Assembly (NCBI GenBank): GCA_035574175.1
Contig: DATLZB010000012.1
Span: forward strand, 1-64,000
Reading direction: 5' to 3'
From: DATLZB01 sp035574175
Lineage (GTDB): Bacteria; Pseudomonadota; Alphaproteobacteria; Rhizobiales; Hyphomicrobiaceae
Length of the DNA: 64,000 nt
Positions 33,924-42,798 of the stretch are shown here, in pieces; position 1 is the stretch's first letter, and the number at the start of each line of letters is the position of its first letter. The notes beneath the pieces are model-generated. The model did not search any database. It was not told where the DNA came from and worked only from the letters and a program-made list of their open reading frames with translations. The position numbers and the translations under genes are program-made.

Positions 33924-35252
33924 ATGAACCTCGACGGCAGCCTGAGCGGGGCGCTCGCGCCGGCCGGTATTGGCCAGGACATATACGCGCTGGCCGCCGA
34001 CATCTTTCCAATCTGTCGCAGCATCACCGGCAACGGCGTGCGTACCACCCTCGCCCGGCTTGCCGAGCACGTACCGCTAAAGGTAACCGAGGTGCCGACC
34101 GGCACCGCCGCATTCGACTGGACAGTCCCGCGCGAGTGGAACATCCGCGACGCCTACATACGCAACTCCCGCGGCGACAAGATCGTCGATTTCGCTGCCT
34201 CCAACCTGCATGTGATGAGCTACAGCACGCCGGTCCATGCCCGACTGCCGCTGGCCGAGCTGAAGAAGCACTTGCACTCGCTGCCCGAGCAGCCAGACCT
34301 GATTCCCTATCGCACCTCCTATTACGCAGAGAACTGGGGGTTCTGTCTCCCCCACCGCCTGCTCGAGCGCCTGGAGGACGATATCTACGAGGTGATGATC
34401 GACGCCACGCTGGAAGTTGGCGCGCTCACCTACGGTGAGTACCTGCACAAGGGAGAAGGCGAGGACGAGGTGCTTTTCTCGGCCCACATCTGCCACCCAT
34501 CGCTCGCCAATGACAACTGCTCGGGCTTGGCGCTGCTCGCCCACCTGGCCGAGCGCATCGGCCGATTGAAGACGCGGCTGAGCTATCGCTTCCTGTTCGC
34601 ACCGGGCTCGATCGGCGCGCTCACCTGGCTTGCGCGCAACGAGGACAAGCTAGCACGCATCAAGCACGGGCTCGTGCTCTCATGCGTGGGTGACGGCGGC
34701 GGGCCGACCTACAAGAGGAGCCGCCGCGGCGACGCAGAGATCGACCGCGCCATGGTGCATGTGCTGCGCCATGCTGGTCATCGGCCGACGATTCTCGATT
34801 TCTCGCCCTACGGATACGACGAGCGCCAGTACTGCTCGCCGGGGTTTAACCTGCCGGTGGGCTTGTTCCAGCGCAGCAAGTTCGGCACGTTTCCGGAGTA
34901 CCACACCTCGGCGGACAACCTCGATTTCATCGCGGCCGAGCACCTTGAAGTTTCGTATCGTATCGTCTGCGATCTCATCGAGATCCTGGAGTACAATCTG
35001 ACGTTCGAGAACACGTGTCCCAAAGGAGAGCCGCAGCTCGGCAAGCGCGGACTTTATGGCGCGATCGGCGGGGGCAAGGACGCCGCCGCCACCACCATGG
35101 CTATGCTCTGGGTGCTGAACCTGTCCGACGGCCGCCATTCCTTGCTCGACATCGCCGAGCGGGCCGACCTGCCCTTCCGCTCGGTGTACCACGCTGCGAC
35201 GGTGCTCATGCGCCATGGCCTGCTGCGCCAGGCGGCAACTCCCGCCGCCTGA
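33924..35252 (+). CDS. DUF4910/DUF2172 aminopeptidase-like polysaccharide-cluster protein
   Basis: A 442-residue protein of the DUF2172-DUF4910-winged-helix family, an M28-peptidase-like fold found in polysaccharide clusters. Candidate metal ligands are visible in SAHICHPSLANDNCSG, DERQYCSPGFNLPVG and PEYHTSADN. The last roughly 70 residues (MAMLWVLNLSDGRHSLLDIA, then SVYHAATVLMRHGLL) form a winged helix. The substrate is not established; removal of an acyl or peptide group from a nucleotide-linked sugar is plausible. It follows the SDR gene on the same strand. Confidence 0.83.
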   Translation: MNLDGSLSGALAPAGIGQDIYALAADIFPICRSITGNGVRTTLARLAEHVPLKVTEVPTGTAAFDWTVPREWNIRDAYIRNSRGDKIVDFAASNLHVMSYSTPVHARLPLAELKKHLHSLPEQPDLIPYRTSYYAENWGFCLPHRLLERLEDDIYEVMIDATLEVGALTYGEYLHKGEGEDEVLFSAHICHPSLANDNCSGLALLAHLAERIGRLKTRLSYRFLFAPGSIGALTWLARNEDKLARIKHGLVLSCVGDGGGPTYKRSRRGDAEIDRAMVHVLRHAGHRPTILDFSPYGYDERQYCSPGFNLPVGLFQRSKFGTFPEYHTSADNLDFIAAEHLEVSYRIVCDLIEILEYNLTFENTCPKGEPQLGKRGLYGAIGGGKDAAATTMAMLWVLNLSDGRHSLLDIAERADLPFRSVYHAATVLMRHGLLRQAATPAA

Positions 35253-35274
35253 TCGACGCCGCCGCCAACGCGGC

Positions 35275-35922
35275 TCACGCCATGACCAGCTTGCGCGCGA
35301 GGAAGGCCTCCGCATAGCGCTCGGGCGCACGGCACTCCATGCCGCGCAGCCGCGCCAGGCCGCGAAACGTCTCCTCGTCGAACCAGTGCTTGGATCGCTG
35401 GGTGCCGAAGTGGGCCATGAGCAGCTCGATCTTGCGCTCGAGCGTCTTGGAGGTCAGAGGCACGTAGAGGTTCGGCTGGCCCATATCGCCGTCCCACTTG
35501 GGAATCTCGTACTCCAGGATCAGGTGATCGCGGAACGTGTTCCACGTATGCCGGCACACTTCCCGATGATCCTGATGCGCATCCTTTCGCCCGTGCGTGA
35601 GGATGATGTCGGGGTTGGGACCGCTTTTAAGCGTCTCGAACCAGGCCTTGATTTCGGCGCTTTGCGCCGGAAACAGCCCATCCTTGAACCACATGACCTC
35701 GATGCGCGCGCTCTCAGCGCCGGCCAGGAAATCTTTCGCCGACGCCTTGGCCTCGCTTTCGCGCTCGGCGGCCGCACTCAGCACGCACCAGCGCACCTCG
35801 AGCTCGAGCCCCTGTCCCATCCATGACAACAGCGTGCCGCCGGCGCCGATCTCGATGTCGTCGGAATGGGCGCCAAGGCACAGAACGCGCAGACGCTTCC
35901 CGGCGGGAACCAGGGGCAACAT
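35275..35922 (-). CDS. PIG-L family deacetylase
   Basis: LmbE/PIG-L-type zinc N-deacetylase, 215 residues. The zinc motif is AHSDDIEIGAGG near the N-terminus, with the further ligand region THGRKDAHQDHREV. Start at 35922 (MLPLVPAGKRLRVLCLGAHSDD). These enzymes remove acetyl from N-acetyl-sugars or related amides. It is the last gene of a minus-strand unit with rfbF-like and C-methyltransferase genes (10-base gap). Confidence 0.88.
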   Translation of the reverse strand: MLPLVPAGKRLRVLCLGAHSDDIEIGAGGTLLSWMGQGLELEVRWCVLSAAAERESEAKASAKDFLAGAESARIEVMWFKDGLFPAQSAEIKAWFETLKSGPNPDIILTHGRKDAHQDHREVCRHTWNTFRDHLILEYEIPKWDGDMGQPNLYVPLTSKTLERKIELLMAHFGTQRSKHWFDEETFRGLARLRGMECRAPERYAEAFLARKLVMA

Positions 35923-35932
35923 GCAAATCCGC

Positions 35933-36715
35933 CTATCTTGGGGGATCGAGCTTGCGCCAGGGCATGTGGCCCTTGTCCACCATCTCCTCGAGCGCCTGCT
36001 TGTCGCGCATCGTATCCATGGCGCGGAAGAAACCCTCGTACTTGAAGGCGACGAGTTGGCGCTCGGCAATCAGGCGGTTGAACGGCTCAAGCACCAGCTC
36101 CTCGCCGTCGCGGATATAATCGAATATGGCGTTGCGGAAAATGAAGTAGCCGCCGTTGATCCAGATATCGGTTTCGCTGCTGGTGCGGAAACGGGTGACG
36201 ATCCCCGCTTCGTCGAACTCGGCGAGATGGAAGTTGAGCGGAGCGCGGACGGCGACGAAACAGCCGATCTTGCCGCTCTTCTTCAGGAACTCGACCATCT
36301 CGGGAAGCGGCGCGTCGGTGAGCCCATCGCTGTAGTTGGCCAGGAACATCTCCTCGCCCTTGACGAGATGCTTCACCGCCACGAGGCGCTCGCCGATGTT
36401 GCGCCACATGCCGGTATCGACGAGGGTGATGCGCCAATCCGGCGGCATCTCGCCCAATATCTCGATCTTGCGGCCGTGATCGGAAATCACGCAATCGGTA
36501 TGGATCGAGGGCTTGGAGTTGAGGAAATACTCCTTGATGACGTTGGCCTTGTATCCGAGGCACAGGATGAAATCGCGGTGCCCGTACTGGCTGTAGTACT
36601 GCATGATGTGCCAGAGGATCGGCTGATGGCCGACCGGAATCATCGGCTTGGGAATGCTCTCCGAGTAGTCGCGGATGCGGGTGCCGAGCCCCCCGCAGAA
36701 CAGCACGACCTTCAT
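35933..36715 (-). CDS. sugar-1-phosphate nucleotidyltransferase, RfbF-like
   Basis: A 260-residue nucleotidyltransferase closest to glucose-1-phosphate cytidylyltransferase: CGGLGTRIRDYSESIPKPM at the N-terminus, LGYKANVIKEYF, DTGMWRNIGERLVAVK and INGGYFIFRN. Makes an NDP-sugar, probably CDP-glucose. The usual partner, CDP-glucose 4,6-dehydratase, is not in the window unless the SDR at 32807 does that job. Its start overlaps the methyltransferase stop in an ATGA. Confidence 0.88.
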   Translation of the reverse strand: MKVVLFCGGLGTRIRDYSESIPKPMIPVGHQPILWHIMQYYSQYGHRDFILCLGYKANVIKEYFLNSKPSIHTDCVISDHGRKIEILGEMPPDWRITLVDTGMWRNIGERLVAVKHLVKGEEMFLANYSDGLTDAPLPEMVEFLKKSGKIGCFVAVRAPLNFHLAEFDEAGIVTRFRTSSETDIWINGGYFIFRNAIFDYIRDGEELVLEPFNRLIAERQLVAFKYEGFFRAMDTMRDKQALEEMVDKGHMPWRKLDPPR

Positions 36716-38007
36716 GGCACCACCTCTCTGGGGTCGAGTACATGAACCTCGGGAATCGGCACGATGAGCTTGCAGCCCCAATCGGCCGTGTGGCGCATCT
36801 GCGCCGCGATCTCCTGCTTCAGGTTCCAGGGAAGGACCAGAAGGTAGTCGGGCCGATACGTGTCGATCTCCGGCACGGGTCGGATGGGAATGTGCATGCC
36901 CGGCGTCAGCCGGCCATGCTTGTAAGGATTGCGGTCGACGGTAAAGTCCAGGAAATCGGTGCCGATGCCGCAGTAATTGAGGAGCGTGTTGCCCTTGCCC
37001 GGGGCACCATAGCCGCAGATGCGCTTGCCCTTCTCCTTGCAGTCGATGAGAAACGACAGGAGCTTGCGCTTGGTCCGGTGCACCTTGGGCGCAAACGACG
37101 TATAGGCGCCGATCTCCTGATAGCCGAGGCTGCGTTCCCTCTCTCGCAACCCCTCCAGCGCCGGGGTCGGCGCATGTCTCGACTCCCTGCGTGCTAGGTA
37201 CACCCGGATCGAGCCGCCGTGCGTGGGCAGCTCCTCGACGTCGAACGCCTTGAGCCCGTGCCGCTGCGCGAGCGCCTCGAGAGCCAGGAGCGAGAAGTAG
37301 GAGAAGTGCTCGTGATAGATGGTGTCAAACTGGTTCTCCTCGATGAGCCGCTGCAGATGCGGCACCTCGATCGTAATGACGCCATCGGGCTTGAGCAGGT
37401 GTGCCATGCCCGCCACGAAACCATTAAGGTCGGGCACCTGCGCCAGCACGTTGTTGGCGATGATGAGATCGGCGTGCCGGCCCTCGCTGACAAGCCTTTT
37501 GGCGAGGGCAAGGCCGAAGAATTCGACCATGGTCGGCACGCCCTTCGCCCGCGCGGCCTCGGCCACGTTGGCGGCAGGCTCGATGCCGGTGACGGGTACG
37601 CCAAGCGGCAGGAAGTGCTGAAGCAGGTAGCCGTCGTTGCTGGCGAGCTCGAACACCTCGCTGCTCGGGCCAAGCCCCAGGCGCTCCTTGATCATGAGGC
37701 AGTATCGTCGCGCGTGCTCCACCCAGGAGGTCGAGTAGGAGGAGAAGTAGGCGTACTCGCTGAAGATGTGCTCGGGTTTCACATACTCCCGAAGCTGAAC
37801 GAGGAAGCAGCGGTCGCACACGAGCACGTGGAGCGGAAAGTACGGCTCCATCTCGTCGGCCTGCTCGACGGTAAGAAAGCTTTCGCAGAGCGGCGACATG
37901 CCGAGGTCGACGAACGTCGTCGAGAGCGTCGCCGCGCACAACCGGCACGTGCGCGCAGGTCGAACGACCCCCACCCGCTCCGGAACAGCCGCGGCCACTT
38001 CCTTCAT
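36712..38007 (-). CDS. sugar C-methyltransferase (TylC3/NovU-like class I)
   Basis: A 431-residue three-part enzyme: an N-terminal zinc-binding module (CRLCAATLSTTF and VCDRCF), a SAM-binding core (EVFELASNDGYLLQHF) and the C-terminal domain with YGAPGKGNTLLNYCG. This architecture is known for NDP-keto-hexose C-methyltransferases that make branched-chain sugars. It leads an overlapped unit with the nucleotidyltransferase and PIG-L genes, so a C-branched NDP-sugar is the likely product. Confidence 0.88.
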   Translation of the reverse strand: MKEVAAAVPERVGVVRPARTCRLCAATLSTTFVDLGMSPLCESFLTVEQADEMEPYFPLHVLVCDRCFLVQLREYVKPEHIFSEYAYFSSYSTSWVEHARRYCLMIKERLGLGPSSEVFELASNDGYLLQHFLPLGVPVTGIEPAANVAEAARAKGVPTMVEFFGLALAKRLVSEGRHADLIIANNVLAQVPDLNGFVAGMAHLLKPDGVITIEVPHLQRLIEENQFDTIYHEHFSYFSLLALEALAQRHGLKAFDVEELPTHGGSIRVYLARRESRHAPTPALEGLRERERSLGYQEIGAYTSFAPKVHRTKRKLLSFLIDCKEKGKRICGYGAPGKGNTLLNYCGIGTDFLDFTVDRNPYKHGRLTPGMHIPIRPVPEIDTYRPDYLLVLPWNLKQEIAAQMRHTADWGCKLIVPIPEVHVLDPREVVP

Positions 38008-38212
38008 TGCCAGGACCCGTTGTTGATCGCGAAGAGCTGCCGAACAGCGCAGCGACAGCCTGGTGTTGCAAGCGGCATCCCTACCATGAAACCATCGTCC
38101 GCTGCCGATCCATCCTGCCGACGCGGCAAACGTCTAGCGTTAACAGCAGTTTTGCCCGCATGGATGCCGTCCGCTCCAGCGGCAGAGATCGCCGCCTCGC
38201 CGAAGCGACCGG

Positions 38213-38968
38213 CTATTCGATGACCAGATATGCCGGATACGGGTTGTACGGATACCGGATCAATCGATACTTATCGAGCCCGAACACCTCCTTGAGCGCC
38301 GTCGTCTCGCCGGGAAAATGCGGGCAATTAAGCTCGTCAAAACCGATCACGCTGCCTTTGGTGACGACCTTCTTCAGGGCTTGGAGAGCCTTGGCCGTCG
38401 GCTGGTAAATGTCCATGTTGAAGTAGGCGAGCGCCACAATCGTCTCCGGGTTCTTGTCCAGATATTGCTCGACGGTTTCCGCCGCATCGCCTTTGACCAG
38501 TTCGAACTTCTTGATATGCGGGATCGGACTTTCCTTTTCGTGATAGTCGAGCAGCTGCGACAGGTATTCCTCGTAGCCTGGGGTCACCGAGTAGGCGCCC
38601 TCGCTGACGATCGGTGCCTTGCCGTCCTGTTCGCGAACGCCGGCGAAACCGCTGAATGTGTCGAAGCCGATCACCTTGCGCGTGTAGTTGTAGGGCTCAT
38701 AGATCCCCCTGAACGACTGGAACAGGGCAAGGTTCTGACCCCAGCGCACGCCGAACTCCATGATGACGCCAGGAACGTTGATGATCTTGGTGTAGATCTC
38801 GTGCATCCACAGGAAGCGCGCCATCGTCTGCCGGTTGACGAAAAGGCCCAGATGAAACGGCTGCTCCTCTTCGGGAATGGGCGAGCTTTTGTAGAGCTCG
38901 AGCAGCCTGCTCCGGACCTTGAGTTCGTCGCTGGACGACCGGTTGACGATCCGGAAGGGCTCACTCAC
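38213..38968 (-). CDS. TylF/MycF-like class I O-methyltransferase
   Basis: A 251-residue methyltransferase of the TylF (macrocin O-methyltransferase) family. SAM-site segments are VIMEFGVRWGQNLALF and KVIGFDTFSGFAGV; metal and substrate segments are FNMDIYQPTAKAL and GFDELNCPHFPGE. The start is taken as GTG at 38968 because AGGAGGAA lies 4 bases upstream; the ATG at 39016 has no such site. It would methylate a sugar hydroxyl. A 205-base gap separates it from the C-methyltransferase gene. Confidence 0.82.
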   Translation of the reverse strand: MSEPFRIVNRSSSDELKVRSRLLELYKSSPIPEEEQPFHLGLFVNRQTMARFLWMHEIYTKIINVPGVIMEFGVRWGQNLALFQSFRGIYEPYNYTRKVIGFDTFSGFAGVREQDGKAPIVSEGAYSVTPGYEEYLSQLLDYHEKESPIPHIKKFELVKGDAAETVEQYLDKNPETIVALAYFNMDIYQPTAKALQALKKVVTKGSVIGFDELNCPHFPGETTALKEVFGLDKYRLIRYPYNPYPAYLVIE

Positions 38969-39090
38969 GAGATTCCTCCTGTCGCTCAAGACTATGCCGG
39001 CCGAGCAGACCGGCACATGCAGCGTGCAAAGGCGGACGCGCGATCATAAAGATCGATTGACGTGAGATCGCCGAGCGGCAGCCTCGTTGC

Positions 39091-40011
39091 CTACGCAGTC
39101 GGCTCATAGACAAGCCTGCCCTCGCCCTCCGTCCCATCGTCGTACAGCGCGAAATACTCATCCGGAACATGGGTGTGATCCGTGGCCCGAATGTAGTCCC
39201 TCAGCATGTGACCCTCGCATTCGGAATCAATGTTCGGGGCCCCGCGCTTTGCGGCAACATCGTCGAGGTGAATGGTTCGATAGTCGAAGCTGAAACGCGT
39301 CACGCCCGAGGTGTTGGGTACGCTTGCGTGCAGTTGAGCGGCCGAAAACAGGATGATGCCGCCGACGGGCGGTAGCAGCCTGATCTCGGGCTCGAGCTGC
39401 AGCGGCTCGGTCGGCTTCGGCACCGGCCGCGGATCCTCCTTGAGGTACTGTGATACATGGCTGCCGCGGTGCTGCGCGTTCCACTTATAGTAGTTATAGC
39501 CCTTCGAGCTGTTCTTGACCGGAGTGCTCCAGTACTGCGGATAGAACGTCATCGCATTGTCCGACTTCAACGGGTAGATCGGAACCCACCAGTTGATCTG
39601 GCACGGCAGCGCCGCAAACCACGTGTCGCGATGGGGATGCCATGCGTAGGCGATGCCGGTGGTGAGGTAGTCGTTGCTCGTCGAACTGCGCAGCTTGGGA
39701 ACCTCATAGAAGGTTTTCTCTGGGTCGCAGCCGCACTCCTCGAGAATACCGCGCACGTACTTCTTCGATTCTGGATGGTGGATGAACTGCGGCTTGAGCT
39801 TTTGCAGCACCTCCGCGTACTTCTCGACCGGCATCTCGAACTGGGCCGTTTCGGGGTCTAGCGGTGCAAATGCTTCTTTGATGAGTTCCTTGGCGAACTG
39901 GCAAAATGCAAGAGAGCTCTTTACTGGAGAAAGCACGACGAGCTGTCCGTCATAGAGGCGCTGGCGCCTCTCCTCGTCGTTGAAGCCTGGATCGAAGTAT
40001 ACGGTGGTCAT
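39091..40011 (-). CDS. PhyH-like Fe(II)/2-oxoglutarate dioxygenase
   Basis: A 306-residue protein resembling phytanoyl-CoA dioxygenases. The candidate iron facial triad is HxD in WHPHRDTW plus the distal His in AAQLHASVPN; the Arg in TRFSFDYRT is placed to bind 2-oxoglutarate. Such enzymes hydroxylate small molecules in secondary-metabolite and glycan pathways. Its place beside methyltransferases suggests oxidation of a sugar or a lipid/acyl group. Substrate unknown. Confidence 0.75.
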   Translation of the reverse strand: MTTVYFDPGFNDEERRQRLYDGQLVVLSPVKSSLAFCQFAKELIKEAFAPLDPETAQFEMPVEKYAEVLQKLKPQFIHHPESKKYVRGILEECGCDPEKTFYEVPKLRSSTSNDYLTTGIAYAWHPHRDTWFAALPCQINWWVPIYPLKSDNAMTFYPQYWSTPVKNSSKGYNYYKWNAQHRGSHVSQYLKEDPRPVPKPTEPLQLEPEIRLLPPVGGIILFSAAQLHASVPNTSGVTRFSFDYRTIHLDDVAAKRGAPNIDSECEGHMLRDYIRATDHTHVPDEYFALYDDGTEGEGRLVYEPTA

Positions 40012-40242
40012 GGCCGCGCCCCTTGCGAACTTGAGGCCCGAATTGGCTCAGGCCGTTCTGCCCAAATCCCCGCCCTGGTGATAGAAATTCTCCCTATTAT
40101 CGTTACCTTATCGCTCCCTCGGCGCACTGACAACCGACGTGGCCTTGGCCGCTCGCGCGAGGGGTGGCCCTGGCCAAGGCTCCAGCCATCAAGCGCGGGT
40201 GTCGAGCCTCACCGCCGGGATGCCGATAACGGGCACCAGAGC

Positions 40243-40557
40243 TCAGGACGTCCACACCCGTGAGGCGCGGGCCACGAAGGAGCGGTAACCGCCAAGCAGA
40301 CGTTCGCGAGCGTCGGCCCACTCGACCCGCGACAGGGCGCAGATCAAAAGCAGTCCCGTAAAGTATCCCATCTGAAGAGCAAACGTGCCGCCGAAGGCGA
40401 CCGCGAGCGCCAGCCAGATCGACGTGCCGGCCAGCAGCGGACCGAGAACGACGCTGGCAGCGGCGAGCACAACCGACGCGGCAATCACGGCGCCTGCCCG
40501 AAAGACGAGACCGAGCAGCAGACCCAAGGCGGCTGCTCCGACGTAGAACCAGAGCAT
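40243..40557 (-). CDS. small three-helix membrane protein, unknown function
   Basis: A 104-residue hydrophobic protein with about three helices (MLWFYVGAAALGLLLGLVF, VIAASVVLAAASVVLGPLLA and a third around GTFALQMGYFTGLLL) and a basic C-terminus. No family is recognised. Small membrane proteins like this are common near exopolysaccharide genes. It stands alone, with gaps on both sides. Confidence 0.65.
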   Translation of the reverse strand: MLWFYVGAAALGLLLGLVFRAGAVIAASVVLAAASVVLGPLLAGTSIWLALAVAFGGTFALQMGYFTGLLLICALSRVEWADARERLLGGYRSFVARASRVWTS

Positions 40558-40925
40558 CGAAGTCTCCGTCCCCAGAGCGACAGCGACGCTGAATGCGATA
40601 GAGAATTGAAATGACTGATTCTTGCTCGTTTATTAACAGTCTTCTACAATGCTCATGGCAAAAATGGGGCTGGCGACGCTACGTCGCGTGAGCGTGGAAC
40701 CAGCAGGTTGTTTTTGCTCTCGCACGGAATACTCCTTCGCGTTGCTTGAATGCTGACCCGAAATCTCGGACGTGATCGGCAGGCGGCGCAGCGACGGCGC
40801 GCTTCCGGTTTCGGGGACCCGAACACGCCATCGGCATTGACCGGCTCAAACCCGTGCCGCAGGCTGCGGGCGATGGTGTTGCGCCTGCGATGGGCCCGCC
40901 TTGCCCACAAGGGAGGCTCCTGCGA
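40558..40925. other. divergent intergenic region with an AT-rich patch
   Basis: No gene is supported; the 151-residue minus frame overlapping this stretch is a shadow running into the glycosyltransferase. Bases about 40595-40665 are markedly richer in A and T than the surroundings and probably hold the promoter of the small membrane gene. A short stem (GCGACG/CGTCGC, 3-base loop) lies at 40673-40687. Confidence 0.5.
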
Positions 40926-42161
40926 ATGAAGCGGTCGGCCCGCAACAAGGCGATCCTCATGATCGCCTATACGAACTACCGAACCGACCCAAGGGTCATT
41001 CGCGCGGCCGCGGCGGCGGCTCGGGCGGGCTACGACGTCGACTTCATCGCACTGCGGCGGCCGGGCGATCCTGCCGAGGAGATTATCGACGGTGTCCGGG
41101 TCCTTCACTTGAAGCAGGCCCGCTACCGTGGCGGCGGCGCGCTGCGTTACATGCTTTCATATCTCGAATTCTTCCTGCGATGCCTCTTCAAGACCGCGCT
41201 TCTGCACCTGCGCAAGCGCTACGTGGTGGTGCACGTCAACAACATGCCCGACTTCCTCGTGTTCTGCGCGCTCGCGCCGAAGTTGATGGGGGCGAAGGTG
41301 CTGCTCGACATCCACGACCCCATGCCCAACACTTTTGCCTCCAAGTTCAAGAGTGGGGAGAGCGGACTGTTCTTTAGAGCCTTGCTCTGGCAGGAGAAGC
41401 TCAGCGCCGCCTTTGCCGACCAGGTTCTCACCGTACATGAGCCGGTGAAGGAGTACGTCCTGGTCAAGCAGCATGGCCTTGCGCCGCAGGCGATCGAGGT
41501 GGTCGCCAACTTCCCCGACGACGAGCTGTTTGCCCTGCGGGAGCCCCAGCAGCCCGATGGCAGGCTGCGCCTCGCCTATCACGGCACCATTCTGGAGCGG
41601 AACGGGCTGCGCAACGCCATGCTGGCGCTGGCGCGCATGCGCCAGCGGGATCGAGTGGCGGTCAGGATCATCGGCGAGGGAGACTTCAGCGAGCCGCTGC
41701 GCGAGCTGATCCGGTCCTTGCATTTGGGCTCTGTCGTCGAGTTCGACAACCGCATGTATCCTTTAAGCGAGATCCCGGCACGCCTCATCGACTGCCATCT
41801 CGGCCTGGTGCCGCTCCAGATCTCCTCGATCACGAAATACGTGCTGCCGCTGAAGCTGCTCGAGTACCTAGCCCTCGGCATGCCCTCGATCACGGTTCGC
41901 AACGCCGCCATCGGTTACTACTTCGGCGAGGACGACTGCCTCTACTACGATCCCGACGATCCTGAGTCGCTGCGCCTCATCCTCGATCGACTGGTGGAGA
42001 GCCCCGACCTGCTCGCGCACTATCGGCAGCGAGCGCGCACGCTGCGCGACAAGTTCCTGTGGAGCAGAGAAAAGCAGAAGTACCTCGCTCTGCTCGACAA
42101 GCTGGCGAGCCCAGAAAAGCGCAGGCCGGAGCGGTCTCGCAAGAGCACGATGGAAGCCTGA
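40926..42161 (+). CDS. GT4-like glycosyltransferase
   Basis: A GT-B fold glycosyltransferase of 411 residues. The start at 40926 (MKRSARNKAILMIAY) has GGGAGG about 9 bases upstream. N-terminal features are NYRTDPRVIRAA and HVNNMPDFLVFCA; the C-terminal domain has the donor-site segments AYHGTILERNGLRN and LPLKLLEYLALGMPSI. It overlaps gmhB in a TGATG, so it is probably the transferase that uses or follows heptose addition. Confidence 0.88.
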   Translation: MKRSARNKAILMIAYTNYRTDPRVIRAAAAAARAGYDVDFIALRRPGDPAEEIIDGVRVLHLKQARYRGGGALRYMLSYLEFFLRCLFKTALLHLRKRYVVVHVNNMPDFLVFCALAPKLMGAKVLLDIHDPMPNTFASKFKSGESGLFFRALLWQEKLSAAFADQVLTVHEPVKEYVLVKQHGLAPQAIEVVANFPDDELFALREPQQPDGRLRLAYHGTILERNGLRNAMLALARMRQRDRVAVRIIGEGDFSEPLRELIRSLHLGSVVEFDNRMYPLSEIPARLIDCHLGLVPLQISSITKYVLPLKLLEYLALGMPSITVRNAAIGYYFGEDDCLYYDPDDPESLRLILDRLVESPDLLAHYRQRARTLRDKFLWSREKQKYLALLDKLASPEKRRPERSRKSTMEA

Positions 42162-42745
42162 TGCCTCATCCCGGCGATGCCAAGCGACCCGCGGGGAAGC
42201 GGCCCACTGCCAGGGCCCCGGCCGCCTTTCTCGACCGCGACGGGGTGCTCATCCACGACGACGGGTACGTAACCGCACCGGACCGGGTCCGATGGATTGC
42301 CGGAGTGCCATCGGCAATTCGCCGCCTGAACGAAAGCGGATACTTCGTGTTCGTCGTCACCAACCAATCCGCGGTGGCGCGCGGCTTCTGCAGCGAGGCC
42401 GACGTTCAATCGCTGCACACCTGGATGCGAGCGGAACTCTGCACCAAGGGGGCAAGGATCGACGACATCCGCTACTGCCCCTATCACCCGGAGGGTAGCG
42501 TTCCCGACTACGCACGCGCGTCCGACCGGAGAAAACCCGCACCCGGGATGATCCTCGAGCTGCTCAAGGCATGGCCCGTCGATCCCGAAACGAGCTTCCT
42601 GATCGGAGACAAGCCGTCGGACCTTGAGGCCGCCCGTGCCGCGGGCATCAAGGGCTTCCAATTCCGGGGCGGCGATCTGGCGGCATTCGTGGACGAGTGC
42701 CTCGGCGCAGTGGGAGCGGCATGGTCCCGGGGCGAGCCGCTGTGA
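42161..42745 (+). CDS. gmhB: D-glycero-D-manno-heptose 1,7-bisphosphate 7-phosphatase (GmhB-like HAD)
   Basis: HAD-family phosphatase of 194 residues. Motif I is FLDRDGVLIHDDGY, motif II is VVTNQSAVARG, the zinc-binding loop includes CPYHPEGSVPDYARA, and the Lys/Asp motifs are RKPAPGMI and LIGDKPSDLEAA. It dephosphorylates heptose bisphosphate between the two HldE steps. HisB-N-like phosphatases look similar, but gmhA, hldE and hldD are close by. Confidence 0.87.
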   Translation: MPHPGDAKRPAGKRPTARAPAAFLDRDGVLIHDDGYVTAPDRVRWIAGVPSAIRRLNESGYFVFVVTNQSAVARGFCSEADVQSLHTWMRAELCTKGARIDDIRYCPYHPEGSVPDYARASDRRKPAPGMILELLKAWPVDPETSFLIGDKPSDLEAARAAGIKGFQFRGGDLAAFVDECLGAVGAAWSRGEPL

Positions 42746-42798
42746 AAAGACCTTTGTGGCGAGCCGGCAGCGAACCCGATCCGGCGTGGGGCCATTGA

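Noticed and set aside
31970..36715. dTDP-L-rhamnose biosynthesis locus
   Set aside because: An RfbC-like gene is present but RmlA, RmlB and RmlD counterparts are not; the nucleotidyltransferase is RfbF-like.
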